Source: Corynebacterium macginleyi (GTDB lineage Bacteria > Actinomycetota > Actinomycetes > Mycobacteriales > Mycobacteriaceae). Taken from it: a stretch of DNA of 64,000 nt. The translations under genes were made by a program, and so were the position numbers. Below, piece after piece: positions 24,867 through 33,315 of this stretch. The notes beneath the pieces are model-generated. The model made no database searches. It saw only the letters and a list, made by a program, of their open reading frames with translations, and was not told the origin of the DNA. Numbering within the stretch: the stretch's first letter is position 1; every line of letters begins with the position of its first letter. Location: assembly GCF_003688935.1 (NCBI RefSeq), contig NZ_REGE01000008.1, positions 1 to 64,000 on the forward strand. Reading direction: 5' to 3'.

Positions 24867-27158
24867 GTGGGAGCATTCGATTGGTTCTGGAAAGCGATGG
24901 GCTCGCAAAGCGAGCGAAACGATAAGAAATCCAAGGCCATCGTGGATGAAGCTCGCTCCGCTGCGCAGCGATACACGAAGAGTGACGATGCTACTGTGGC
25001 CCAAGCAGCCCGCGATGCGGTGCGCGGCGGTGAAGTCGCAGACAAGGCGCAATTCCTGGGCGCTTTGGCTGTAGCGTGCGAGCGCTCCCTGGGGTTGCAC
25101 CCGTTTGCCGTGCAATCACAGGCGGTGCTGCGCCTGCTTAGCGGTGATGTCATACAGATGGCTACCGGTGAGGGCAAAACACTTGTCGGCGCGATGGCCG
25201 CAACGGGTTTTGCGCTGACCGGAAAGCGGGTTCATGTAGTGACGGTCAATGACTATCTGGCCAGTCGCGATGCCGAGTGGATGCGGCCGTTTGTGGAATT
25301 TTTTGGGCTGCAGGTAGCCTCCGTCACGGAGGGCATGAGTGCGGATGAGCGCCGATGTGCTTATGCGCAGAATATTATTTATGCCCCCGTCAATGAACTG
25401 GGTTTTGACCTGCTGCGCGATAATCAGATCACCGAACGAGCACAGACGGTGCAAGCTCCGGGCGATGTCGCCTTGGTAGACGAGGCCGATTCCGTCTTGG
25501 TCGACGAGGCCCTTGTGCCGCTGGTGCTGGCCGGAAATCGTCCCGGTGAAGCGCCCACAGGGCAGATCACCAATGTGGTATCCCGGCTGCGGGACAAACA
25601 CGAGTACGTCGTTTCGGATGATGGGCGCACGGTGCAGCTTACCGATGTCGGCGCAGCCCGCGTGGAACAAGAACTCGGCATCGATTCCCTCTATTCGGAA
25701 GACAATATCGGCACCGTCCTCGTCAAGGTCAACTTGGCGCTACACGCAAAGGCGCTGTTGATTCGCGATATTCATTACATCGTGGTGGAGGGCAAGCTGC
25801 AGCTTATCGATGCCTCCCGCGGCCGCGTCGCCGATCTACAACGTTGGCCCGACGGGCTGCAAGCTGCGGTCGAGGCCAAAGAAGGCTTGGAAGTCTCTGA
25901 GGGCGGACGCATCCTCGATACGATTACCCTACAAGAACTCATGCGCCGGTACCCGCTGGTCTGCGGCATGACAGGCACTGCGGTAGAAGCCACCGACCAG
26001 TTGCGGCAGTTTTATGACCTGCACGTCTCCGTTATCGATCGGAATAAGCCACTGCAGCGGTTTGATGAGCAGGATCGCATTTTTGCCACCATCGGGGAGA
26101 AGTCTGCGGCCATCGTCGAAGAGATTGCCCGCCTGCACGATACTGGGCAACCAGTACTAGTGGGAACGCAGGACGTTGCGGAATCAGAGAATTTGGCGGA
26201 GGCCTTGCGCAATCGCGATATCGACGTCAACGTGCTCAACGCCAAAAATGACCGCGAAGAGGCGCAGATTGTCGCCGAGGCCGGTGATATAGGACGAGTA
26301 ACCGTCTCAACACAAATGGCTGGTCGCGGTACAGACATCAAGCTCGGCGGCGCCGATGAGGCCGACCACGATGAGGTGGCTGAGCGCGGCGGCCTTGCCG
26401 TCATTGGAACCTCCCGGCACCGCACCGCGCGGCTCGATAACCAGCTGCGCGGACGAGCAGGCCGCCAGGGTGACCCAGGATATGCTCTATTTTTCGTCTC
26501 CCTGGAAGACGATGTGGTGAAACAAGGTGGTGCTGGGGAAAAGGTGAGCGCACAACCTGGCCCGGGCGGGATCATAGAATCCAAGCGGGTGCAGGACTTT
26601 GTGGCCCATTGCCAGCGGGTAACAGAGGGCCAGCTACTAGAAATTCACTCCCAGACCTGGAAGTATAACCAGCTCTTGGCGGATCAGCGCATCATCATCG
26701 ATAAGCGTCGTGCGGCGCTGTTGGATACGGACCAGGGGTGGCAGGAACTAGCTAAGCGCGCGCCTGAGCGGGCACGTGGGCTTGCGGATCTCCCAACGCC
26801 GACGCTCATTCAGGCGGCACGGGAGATAATGCTGTATCACCTCGATATGGGCTGGGCCGATCACCTCGAGTTACTCGATGATGTGCGCGAATCCATTCAC
26901 CTGCGCGCCATCGCGCGCGAGACGCCGATCGACGAGTATCATCGCATTGCGGTGCGCGAGTTTAAGGACCTGGCACAGCGGGCGGTTGATAAGGCAGTAG
27001 AGACCTTCAGACAAGTGCCTATTGACACCGCAGGGGCACACCTTGCAGACTCTGGATTGAACCGGCCCAGTGCAACCTGGACCTATATGGTCTCTGATAA
27101 CCCCCTTGCGGGGCAGGGAAATTCAGTGTTGAGCGGCATCGGAAATATTTTCCGGTGA
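24867..27158 (+). CDS. secA2: Accessory preprotein translocase ATPase SecA2
   Basis: This 763-residue SecA paralogue, shorter than housekeeping SecA, has no C-terminal zinc-binding tail. Walker A MATGEGKT is at 98-105, the DEAD-like box LVDEADSVLVDEA near 205-217, and TQMAGRGTDIKLGG is the conserved helicase motif in the second nucleotide-binding fold. SecA2 exports a subset of proteins in mycobacteria. GTG start with an ideal AAAGGAGGA six bases upstream. It precedes odhI as in C. glutamicum and M. tuberculosis (Rv1821 region). Confidence 0.93.
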   Translation: MGAFDWFWKAMGSQSERNDKKSKAIVDEARSAAQRYTKSDDATVAQAARDAVRGGEVADKAQFLGALAVACERSLGLHPFAVQSQAVLRLLSGDVIQMATGEGKTLVGAMAATGFALTGKRVHVVTVNDYLASRDAEWMRPFVEFFGLQVASVTEGMSADERRCAYAQNIIYAPVNELGFDLLRDNQITERAQTVQAPGDVALVDEADSVLVDEALVPLVLAGNRPGEAPTGQITNVVSRLRDKHEYVVSDDGRTVQLTDVGAARVEQELGIDSLYSEDNIGTVLVKVNLALHAKALLIRDIHYIVVEGKLQLIDASRGRVADLQRWPDGLQAAVEAKEGLEVSEGGRILDTITLQELMRRYPLVCGMTGTAVEATDQLRQFYDLHVSVIDRNKPLQRFDEQDRIFATIGEKSAAIVEEIARLHDTGQPVLVGTQDVAESENLAEALRNRDIDVNVLNAKNDREEAQIVAEAGDIGRVTVSTQMAGRGTDIKLGGADEADHDEVAERGGLAVIGTSRHRTARLDNQLRGRAGRQGDPGYALFFVSLEDDVVKQGGAGEKVSAQPGPGGIIESKRVQDFVAHCQRVTEGQLLEIHSQTWKYNQLLADQRIIIDKRRAALLDTDQGWQELAKRAPERARGLADLPTPTLIQAAREIMLYHLDMGWADHLELLDDVRESIHLRAIARETPIDEYHRIAVREFKDLAQRAVDKAVETFRQVPIDTAGAHLADSGLNRPSATWTYMVSDNPLAGQGNSVLSGIGNIFR

Positions 27159-27243
27159 AATAATTGCCCACTGAAAGATCATGGACTCGGAAGAGTCGCT
27201 ATTATTGGTACAAGTAACTTAAAACTAATCCCCGGAGGTAACA

Positions 27244-27678
27244 ATGAGCGAGAACACCGGAACCCCGGAACCACAGGTAGAGACCACCTCTGTATTCCGC
27301 GCTGACCTGCTCAAAGAAATGGAAAATGGAACCAAGGGAACTGAGGCCTCTGCGGTAGGTACGGAACACTTGGAGGATGGCCAGGCGTTGCTCGTCGTCA
27401 AGCGTGGCTCCAACGCTGGTGCCCGCTTCCTGCTGGACCAGAACACCACCACGGCGGGGCGCCACCCGGAGGCAGATATCTTCCTGGATGATGTCACGGT
27501 CTCCCGCCGTCACGCTGAATTCCGCAAGAATGAGGAGGGACAATTCGAGGTCGTAGATGTGGGTTCCTTGAACGGAACCTATGTGAACCGCGAGCCGCGC
27601 AACTCGCAGGCGCTGGAAGTGGGAGATGAGATTCAGATCGGTAAATTCCGCCTCGTATTCATCACCAAGCAGGACTAA
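27244..27678 (+). CDS. odhI: FHA-domain regulator OdhI (GarA)
   Basis: This 144-residue protein inhibits 2-oxoglutarate dehydrogenase (OdhA) when unphosphorylated. An N-terminal tail carries the ETTS phospho-motif, Thr14 and Thr15 here, which are targets of PknG and other Ser/Thr kinases. The FHA domain follows (about 50-140) with GRHPEADIFLDDVTVSRRHAE and GSLNGTYVN, the phosphothreonine-binding loops. Phosphorylation makes the FHA domain bind its own tail and releases OdhA. GGAGG at 27234-27238 precedes the ATG. Monocistronic look: 85 bases from secA2 and 100 to ftsR. Confidence 0.95.
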   Translation: MSENTGTPEPQVETTSVFRADLLKEMENGTKGTEASAVGTEHLEDGQALLVVKRGSNAGARFLLDQNTTTAGRHPEADIFLDDVTVSRRHAEFRKNEEGQFEVVDVGSLNGTYVNREPRNSQALEVGDEIQIGKFRLVFITKQD

Positions 27679-27778
27679 AACTGCGGAATACATGCCGTTT
27701 AGCCGGAGTTGGTTATGGCAGTTAAGTCTCCTTTTAATATTGAACGACTACTGAGACACCTTTAAAGAGAAAGACACA

Positions 27779-28525
27779 GTGAGCGCAGCAGAATCCGCGG
27801 CGGCGTCCGCTCGCCGCAAGAGCCCGAACACGAAGCAAGCTAAGACCATGTCCATTGGCGTGGTTTTGGAAAAGCTGAATCAGCAATTCCCTGATGTCAC
27901 TGTGTCCAAAATTCGCTTCCTCGAATCAGAGGGCCTGATTTCTCCGCAACGTACTGCCTCTGGCTACCGCCGGTTTACCCAAGAAGACGTGGATAGACTG
28001 CGCTATATCTTGACCACCCAACGGGATAACTACACCCCGCTCAAGGTCATCCGCGATCAGCTGGAAGCAATGGATTCCGGCCAGGTCACCGCCATTGTTT
28101 CTACTGGCAATGCAGAGACCCTGCTGTCCCCGCAGCAGTTTAAAGCACCCGCGGTTACGCGTCTGACCGATGCCGATGTAGCAGAGCAGGCGGGGGCATC
28201 CGATGAGGAACTCGCTTCCTTCATCAAGGACAAGCTGATCAAGCCAGATGCTGCGGGGTTTTTCAGTACTGACGACGTGGCTATTGCCTCCGCCGCGGTG
28301 GCATTGCAGGCTTTCGGGTTTAGCGCCAGCCAGTTGAAGTCCTTGCGCAATAACGCTCGCCGCCAAGCAGATTTGATCTCCCAGGTCGCAGCTCCGGTGG
28401 CGCACTCAAAATCCGAAACTGCACACCAACAGGCAGAAGAGCTATCCCAGCAGATGACGGCGCTAGTCGTTTCCTTGCACGCCACCTTGGTAAAGACGGA
28501 TTTGCGCCAGGAATTTAATGCCTAA
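27779..28525 (+). CDS. ftsR: MerR-type regulator FtsR
   Basis: This 248-residue MerR-family DNA-binding protein has a winged helix at about 25-95 (MSIGVVLEKLNQQFPDVTVS, then SEGLISPQRTASGYRRFTQE). A long C-terminal helical part follows, with no cysteine metal site. The C. glutamicum counterpart (cg1631) activates ftsZ. GTG start at 27779, preceded by AAAGAGAAAG. It is the Rv1828 equivalent and lies between odhI and the BFN gene. Confidence 0.88.
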   Translation: MSAAESAAASARRKSPNTKQAKTMSIGVVLEKLNQQFPDVTVSKIRFLESEGLISPQRTASGYRRFTQEDVDRLRYILTTQRDNYTPLKVIRDQLEAMDSGQVTAIVSTGNAETLLSPQQFKAPAVTRLTDADVAEQAGASDEELASFIKDKLIKPDAAGFFSTDDVAIASAAVALQAFGFSASQLKSLRNNARRQADLISQVAAPVAHSKSETAHQQAEELSQQMTALVVSLHATLVKTDLRQEFNA

Positions 28526-28563
28526 CTCACCATCGTCGCTTTTCATGTGGGAAAGTGGTAACT

Positions 28564-29157
28564 ATGAGTGATGTAACACTTGAATTTCACGGAATTCACC
28601 AGCTTGGGCCAGAAGACGATGTCTGCGGATTGCTGCGTTGGCCCGAGGAAAATCGCCTCATTCCAGTCTGGCTCTCGGCCGTCGACGGGATTCAATTGGC
28701 CGCTGTTTTTTCTGACCAGCGCCACAACCGCCCCACTACTCGCGATCTCTTCTGCGAGGTGGTGGAGTCTATAGGTGGCGTAGAATCTATCGAGATTGTC
28801 AACCACCATCACGGCATATTCATGGTGGATATACGTACAGCGCACGGTGAGGTTTTCGACGCCCGTTTAAGCGACGCTTTGGCGGTCGCCGAGTACTTTA
28901 AGGTACCTATTGTTGCCGAGTCTGCGCTTTTGGCTCAGGTTTCGGTCTATGTTAGCGAGGAGGACCTCAAGGAGTACTTCGGCCTCACACTCCCGGCCCC
29001 CATGCAGGATCTGCACGACAGCGATGCCTCCTCTGCTAGGGAGGATACCTCTGCATCTGGAAACGCGCAGGCCGATGCCGATTTCGAAGAGATGATGCGC
29101 AGCCTTGGGATGGATGAATCCGATTTCCACACGGGGCACGACGACAACAAAAAATAA
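28564..29157 (+). CDS. Bifunctional nuclease (BFN/DUF151) domain protein
   Basis: This 197-residue protein has a DUF151 domain at about 3-140 (FHGIHQLGPEDDVCGLLRW, LFCEVVESIGGVESIEIVNH, ARLSDALAVAEYFKVPI). Plant and Thermotoga relatives are described as nucleases or of unknown role. The C-terminus (about 145-197) is acidic and low in complexity. ATG 28564 has GGGAAAG eight bases upstream; GTG 28555 in frame is less well placed. Always found between the two MerR genes in this group (Rv1829 position). Confidence 0.85.
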   Translation: MSDVTLEFHGIHQLGPEDDVCGLLRWPEENRLIPVWLSAVDGIQLAAVFSDQRHNRPTTRDLFCEVVESIGGVESIEIVNHHHGIFMVDIRTAHGEVFDARLSDALAVAEYFKVPIVAESALLAQVSVYVSEEDLKEYFGLTLPAPMQDLHDSDASSAREDTSASGNAQADADFEEMMRSLGMDESDFHTGHDDNKK

Positions 29158-29303
29158 TGACACGCGTGTGACTAATGGTGATATTGTTGTCTGTAGAGTC
29201 TAAAGTTGTACTTGAAGGTGAAGCCAGCACCGCTTGACGAGGGTGCGAGCTTGGCATTTAATTAATCTTTAGAGCTTCCAACAAACACCATTGGAGTAAT
29301 TAC

Positions 29304-29867
29304 GTGAGCATCACCAAGGACACTCAATCTGAGTCCCAGTATGTCCAAGAATCCCTCTTTGATGTGGGACCGGACGAAGAAGTAGGCTACCGCGTACCCA
29401 TCGCTTGCCAAGTGGCAGGCATTACCTACCGCCAGTTGGACTATTGGGCACGCACGAACCTGGTAAATCCTTCCGTTCGTACCGCCCGTGGTTCGGGTTC
29501 GCAGCGCTTATATTCTTTCAAGGACGTCTTGGTCCTTAAGATTGTCAAACGCCTGCTCGATACAGGAATTTCCCTGCAGAACATCCGCTTGGCCGTGGAA
29601 TCGTTGCATGACCGCGGCGTCAATGACTTGGCGGAGCTCACCCTCGTCTCCGACGGCTCCACCGTGTACGAGTGCCGCTCTAATGATGAGGTCATTGACC
29701 TTCTCGCCGGCGGCCAAGGCGTCTTCGGTATCGCGGTGCCGGGAATCTTGAAAGAATTGTCGGGCACAATTACGTCCTTCCCCGCTGAGCGCATCGAGGA
29801 GTTGCCTGATGACAACGTGGTTGGTTTGGACGAGCTCGCCGCGCGCCGCAACCGCAAGAGTTCCTAA
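29304..29867 (+). CDS. MerR-type transcription regulator (Rv1830-like)
   Basis: This 187-residue MerR-family protein has a winged helix at about 30-100 (YRVPIACQVAGITYRQLDYW, then SQRLYSFKDVLVLKIVKRLL). A C-terminal segment of about 70 residues follows. The typical MerR order is kept but no cysteine sensor is visible. GTG start 29304. It ends the secA2-odhI-ftsR-BFN cluster, followed by a strong terminator. Its targets are not known to me with certainty. Confidence 0.87.
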   Translation: MSITKDTQSESQYVQESLFDVGPDEEVGYRVPIACQVAGITYRQLDYWARTNLVNPSVRTARGSGSQRLYSFKDVLVLKIVKRLLDTGISLQNIRLAVESLHDRGVNDLAELTLVSDGSTVYECRSNDEVIDLLAGGQGVFGIAVPGILKELSGTITSFPAERIEELPDDNVVGLDELAARRNRKSS

Positions 29868-29882
29868 GTAGCTTTCCGTAAC

Positions 29883-29930
29883 TTCTCCCTCCAGAAAACT
29901 CCAGCTCACGGGGGTGGAGGGAGAATTTTT
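29883..29930 (+). terminator. Rho-independent terminator after the merR cluster
   Basis: Perfect 11-base stem TTCTCCCTCCA / TGGAGGGAGAA with a 21-base loop followed by TTTTT at 29926-29930. It ends the rightward cluster and, lying between convergent genes, could also serve the leftward side only weakly. Confidence 0.88.
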
Positions 29931-29957
29931 ATGGCAAGGTCTAGCGATTGATTTCGC

Positions 29958-30809
29958 CTAATCGGCCTGCGGGTAAACCCCGGCAGCCTTATCCGTCGCA
30001 GCGTTAAGATGCTCCTGTGTGCCCCCATCGACACTGGTGAAATAGTCTGCAGCGTTCTTCAACTTTTCATCGATTGGGCCTGGGCCCAGGTGGACAACGG
30101 ATAGCTCGACTTGGTCTGACTTCGCGCCGTTAAGGGCGGCGGTGAAGCGAACATCGTCCATGTCAAGTTCGGTACCGGTAGTGACCAGGACGACGCGCGC
30201 TTTTTGGTTGGTACTGGCGGCTTGATCCGCTGCGGTATTCAGCGCAGCTATGGTGGCGGTGCGCGATTGCGGCACGCCACCGGTGCCGAAGGCCGCGAGT
30301 GTTTCCGTTACCGCACTGCCATCGCCGAACCCGAGGTTATCGCGGTATCCCACCGTCGCAGCTTCCGAAATGGGAGAAGAATAGTTCCACAATGCAACCT
30401 GACCATTGTTGTAGCTTAGCTTTGCCGCGGTGTCAGATAATGCCTGTTGCATTGCCTCAAACAGTGCGGTCATATTCGCGGAAGTATCAACCAGCAGGAG
30501 GGTACTGGGCGCCATTTCTACGGTGGAGGAGGCAGCCGGTCCAGAGAGATCCGTACCTTCTTTGGCGCCGTTCCTTGGCGGAGGCTGCGGGGCATCGGCA
30601 TCCGTAATGGCAGGATCGGGGGAAGGCGCGTTGATCCTTCCCACAGGAGATTCGGATGCTCTATCTGCTGCTTTAGTTGCGCCAGAATCATCTCCACCAC
30701 GCAGCAGGAACACCAATGGTGCGATGACGGCAAAGAGTGCGATGATGGCGACCGCTATAACCCAGCCGGCTACTGCGAATCTGTTTTTCCCGTTTGAGTG
30801 CCGAGCCAT
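29958..30809 (-). CDS. Membrane-anchored von Willebrand factor A domain protein
   Basis: This 283-residue protein has a basic start and a transmembrane helix (about 12-37, VAGWVIAVAIIALFAVIAPL), then a Pro/Ala/Asp-rich linker (about 40-100). An extracytoplasmic VWA domain follows (about 103-280). The metal-site motif reads LLLVDTSANM: Asp108 and Ser110 are kept but the third MIDAS position is Asn112 instead of Ser. Start chosen at 30809 because GGAGGAAGG stands six bases upstream; an in-frame start at 30857 lacks a site. Role unknown; VWA domains bind proteins or matrix. Confidence 0.75.
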   Translation of the reverse strand: MARHSNGKNRFAVAGWVIAVAIIALFAVIAPLVFLLRGGDDSGATKAADRASESPVGRINAPSPDPAITDADAPQPPPRNGAKEGTDLSGPAASSTVEMAPSTLLLVDTSANMTALFEAMQQALSDTAAKLSYNNGQVALWNYSSPISEAATVGYRDNLGFGDGSAVTETLAAFGTGGVPQSRTATIAALNTAADQAASTNQKARVVLVTTGTELDMDDVRFTAALNGAKSDQVELSVVHLGPGPIDEKLKNAADYFTSVDGGTQEHLNAATDKAAGVYPQAD

Positions 30810-30858
30810 GTAGTGCCTTCCTCCAAATGCTGCCGAGCCGACGCGTGATACGTTCAAT

Positions 30859-31707
30859 CTAGTGTAGCTGGGAATAAGCCCTTTCGATTACTGCGACAAG
30901 CCGCTCGCGCAGCGGCTGAGCCCGCTGTGCGAGGCCCCGTTGACGCTTGACATACGTCGCCTTTCCCTCGGGTGTTTCGATCGGTACTACCCCAAGGCCC
31001 CAGTGACGGCAATCGTACGGAGAAGCCTCCATATCAAGGATGCGGGCATCAATAGCCAGATCCAGGCAGTCGAGGAAGAGATCGCCCGGGGCTAAGGGGC
31101 CGAGCTTCCACGCCCATTTATAGAGATCCATGGTCACATGCACACAGCCTGGTTGATCGTTGACCGGTTGGCCCTCTCGGTTGAGTACCGTGAGATTGAG
31201 CGCGCGCGCCGGCTGGGTAAAGAAACGAAATGCATCGTAATGCGTGCACTTAAGCGAGTGGGTGTCAACGATCCTGTTGGTCCCTTCCGCGCCTAAGCGC
31301 AGAGGTAGATCGTGGCGCGGGGAATCGGTGTGGTAGACCATCGCCCATTCATGCAGGCCAAAGCAATCAAAGCGTACAGGGTTGGTGGAAGAGCGCCGCA
31401 ACAGGTCCAAAATAAAGTCGATGGAGACACCGCGCCGTCGCATAAAGGACTTCACGTCCACGGTGATGCCATCCCCGGTTTCGTGGTAATCGCGCCAGCT
31501 CGCCTGCGGTGCATTACCCTGCAGCGCTGTATCAATGCCCGGATGCCAGCGCTTTAGATGCGACGGCCGGACAGGGTAGTATTCAAAGAGAAAATCAAAG
31601 ACGGGATGAGAGCTACCGGGATGCCGAAACCTCTCCAGGCGGTCCGCCGCCCGCCGCTCGTGCTCGTTCATGTCAGCGGTCCATTCGGCAATTGATAAAA
31701 CTTGCAC
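30859..31707 (-). CDS. Conserved actinobacterial protein (often labelled 3-methyladenine glycosylase)
   Basis: This 282-residue soluble protein is rich in Trp, His, Tyr and Arg: HPVFDFLFEYYPVRPSHLKR, RFDCFGLHEWAMVYH, DCRHWGLGVVPIETPEGKA. As I recall, the family is common in actinobacteria and is sometimes annotated as a 3-methyladenine DNA glycosylase, but I see no helix-hairpin-helix or other diagnostic glycosylase motif, so I leave the function open. GTG start with AAGGAGGA seven bases upstream. It is followed leftward by the VWA gene and preceded by the DEAD-box gene with 30 bases between, probably one operon. Confidence 0.7.
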   Translation of the reverse strand: MQVLSIAEWTADMNEHERRAADRLERFRHPGSSHPVFDFLFEYYPVRPSHLKRWHPGIDTALQGNAPQASWRDYHETGDGITVDVKSFMRRRGVSIDFILDLLRRSSTNPVRFDCFGLHEWAMVYHTDSPRHDLPLRLGAEGTNRIVDTHSLKCTHYDAFRFFTQPARALNLTVLNREGQPVNDQPGCVHVTMDLYKWAWKLGPLAPGDLFLDCLDLAIDARILDMEASPYDCRHWGLGVVPIETPEGKATYVKRQRGLAQRAQPLRERLVAVIERAYSQLH

Positions 31708-31737
31708 GCGCGTCCTCCTTATCTAATGAGCTAGCGC

Positions 31738-33045
31738 CTAGTGACTCCGCCCCCTGCCCCGCCTGGCTCTACTAAACTGTCGTTTCTGCTGGTTGGGGGA
31801 CTGCTTTATTTGTTGTTTCCCCGAGCCGGTAGAACCGTCTTGGCCCGGCGGCGCAAGGGCCGGTCCGTGTGGCTTGCGGGCGCCGGTGACCATGCGCAGC
31901 TCTGGAGCACCGGCGGGGTTGTCGCGGTGGGAAATATCGTGTTCGGTAGCTCTCACACCGGCCTTTTTGAGGAGCGTAGCTACTTCTGAGCGCTGTTCAT
32001 CGGTGGCTAGGGTAACTACCGTTCCTGTGGCGCCGCCGCGTGCCGTACGTCCGGCGCGGTGCAGGTAGGCCTTGTGTTCTGCCGGAGGATCCACGTGGAC
32101 AACGAGGGAGACTTCTGCGATATCGATGCCACGTGCCGCAATATCGGTGGCAACGAGGACAGGAATGGTGCCGTCGGCAAAGCCAGAAATAGCGCGGGTG
32201 CGCGCGCCCTGGCCCTTATCCCCGTGGAGTGGATAGGCATTGATGCCGGCGCGCCTAAGCTTTTTTACCTGCCTATCGACACCGTGTTTTGTTCGCATGA
32301 ACATGATGGTCTTGCCTGCACGTGCGGCGATGCGCATGACCACCTCGTTGCGGGCAGGCCGATCGCCCACGAGAAACAGGTGGTGCGACATCGATTCCAC
32401 CGCCGCGGTGACCGCAGCGGTGGAATGGACAACGGGATCGTGCAGGAATTGCTCGACCAACTTATTGACGTCCCCATCGAGGGTTGCAGAAAAGAGCAAA
32501 CGCTGACCTTTGGGCGGGGTGTAGCCCAGGAGCTTGCGCACCTGAGGAAGAAACCCCATATCGGCCATCTGGTCCGCCTCATCCAGGGTGGTGATCTGTA
32601 CCTTGTCGAAGGACAACCTGCCTTGCGCAATGAGATCCAGGGCGCGCCCCGGCGTGGCAACGAGGAGGTCCACTGGACGCGCCAACGAACGGATGTGGTG
32701 GTTGATATTTACGCCGCCTACCACCGCTAGGACGCGAAGCCCCACAGCGGCGGCGGGCTCATCAAGGCGTTGCTGGATCTGCAACGCCAACTCGCGGGTG
32801 GGGGCGAGGACGACCGCACGGGGCCGGCCCGGAGTGGAGGCACCCGAGCCCGCCAACCGAGCCAAGGTGGGAAGCCCGAAGGTGAAGGTCTTTCCGGATC
32901 CGGTAGGCCCGCGGCCGAGTACGTCCTTGCCCGCGAGTACATCTGGGATGGCTGCAGCTTGGATGGGAAACGCTTCTGTGATTCCTTGGTTGTGCAAAAC
33001 GTGCACTACGCGCTGAGGTAAGCCGAGTTGGGCAAAAGTAGTCAT
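31738..33045 (-). CDS. DEAD-box RNA helicase, RhlE-like
   Basis: This 435-residue protein has the Q motif FAQLGLPQRVV...PIQ, Walker A GRGPTGSGKT (about 46-55), PTRELA, DEAD in TTLDEADQMADMGF, SAT in LLFSATLDG, and the motif VI HRAGRTARGG. The C-terminus is basic and unstructured (RARRGRGRSH at the end). Such helicases unwind short RNA duplexes in ribosome assembly or mRNA decay. It is the promoter-proximal gene of the leftward group with the two genes downstream. Confidence 0.9.
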   Translation of the reverse strand: MTTFAQLGLPQRVVHVLHNQGITEAFPIQAAAIPDVLAGKDVLGRGPTGSGKTFTFGLPTLARLAGSGASTPGRPRAVVLAPTRELALQIQQRLDEPAAAVGLRVLAVVGGVNINHHIRSLARPVDLLVATPGRALDLIAQGRLSFDKVQITTLDEADQMADMGFLPQVRKLLGYTPPKGQRLLFSATLDGDVNKLVEQFLHDPVVHSTAAVTAAVESMSHHLFLVGDRPARNEVVMRIAARAGKTIMFMRTKHGVDRQVKKLRRAGINAYPLHGDKGQGARTRAISGFADGTIPVLVATDIAARGIDIAEVSLVVHVDPPAEHKAYLHRAGRTARGGATGTVVTLATDEQRSEVATLLKKAGVRATEHDISHRDNPAGAPELRMVTGARKPHGPALAPPGQDGSTGSGKQQIKQSPNQQKRQFSRARRGRGRSH

Positions 33046-33315
33046 CGTTGGGCAATTCTAACGGGTGGGCATGCAAAAACCCGCATCGGTCGGCCCATGA
33101 TTGGTGAGGTTCGTTACCAGTGAGAAATCCCATAGGAAGAATAGGCCGCTGCTTTAGGTATTTCATTGCTGATTACCTAACGTAGTAGGCAATGCTGGCA
33201 AGCACTACAGATTTTTCCTCTACTCACCGGCCCATTCCATAGCCGCAACGAACTGTTAAGGAGTCTTCCCATAATTCGAGCACAAGCATCTGCAGCAAAT
33301 TCCTCTTCCGGCTCA
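33046..33315. other. Divergent intergenic region before the DASS transporter
   Basis: The region separates the leftward helicase and the rightward transporter. A CATTG...CAATG pair (33164-33194) flanks an inner CCTA/TAGG pair and could form a bulged stem. AAGGAG at 33258-33263 is a strong ribosome-binding site, but the codon 7 bases downstream is ATA (33271), in frame with the annotated ATG 33316. No other gene is seen. Confidence 0.45.

Noticed and set aside
24780-25115. N-terminal extension of the hydrolase-OsmC frame
   Set aside because: It would overlap the ribosome-binding site and first 250 bases of secA2 on the other strand. The hydrolase domain begins normally at ATG 24779.
30859-31707. 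Calling the conserved protein a DNA glycosylase
   Set aside because: No helix-hairpin-helix-GPD motif or other diagnostic glycosylase residues could be seen, so the common label is not adopted.
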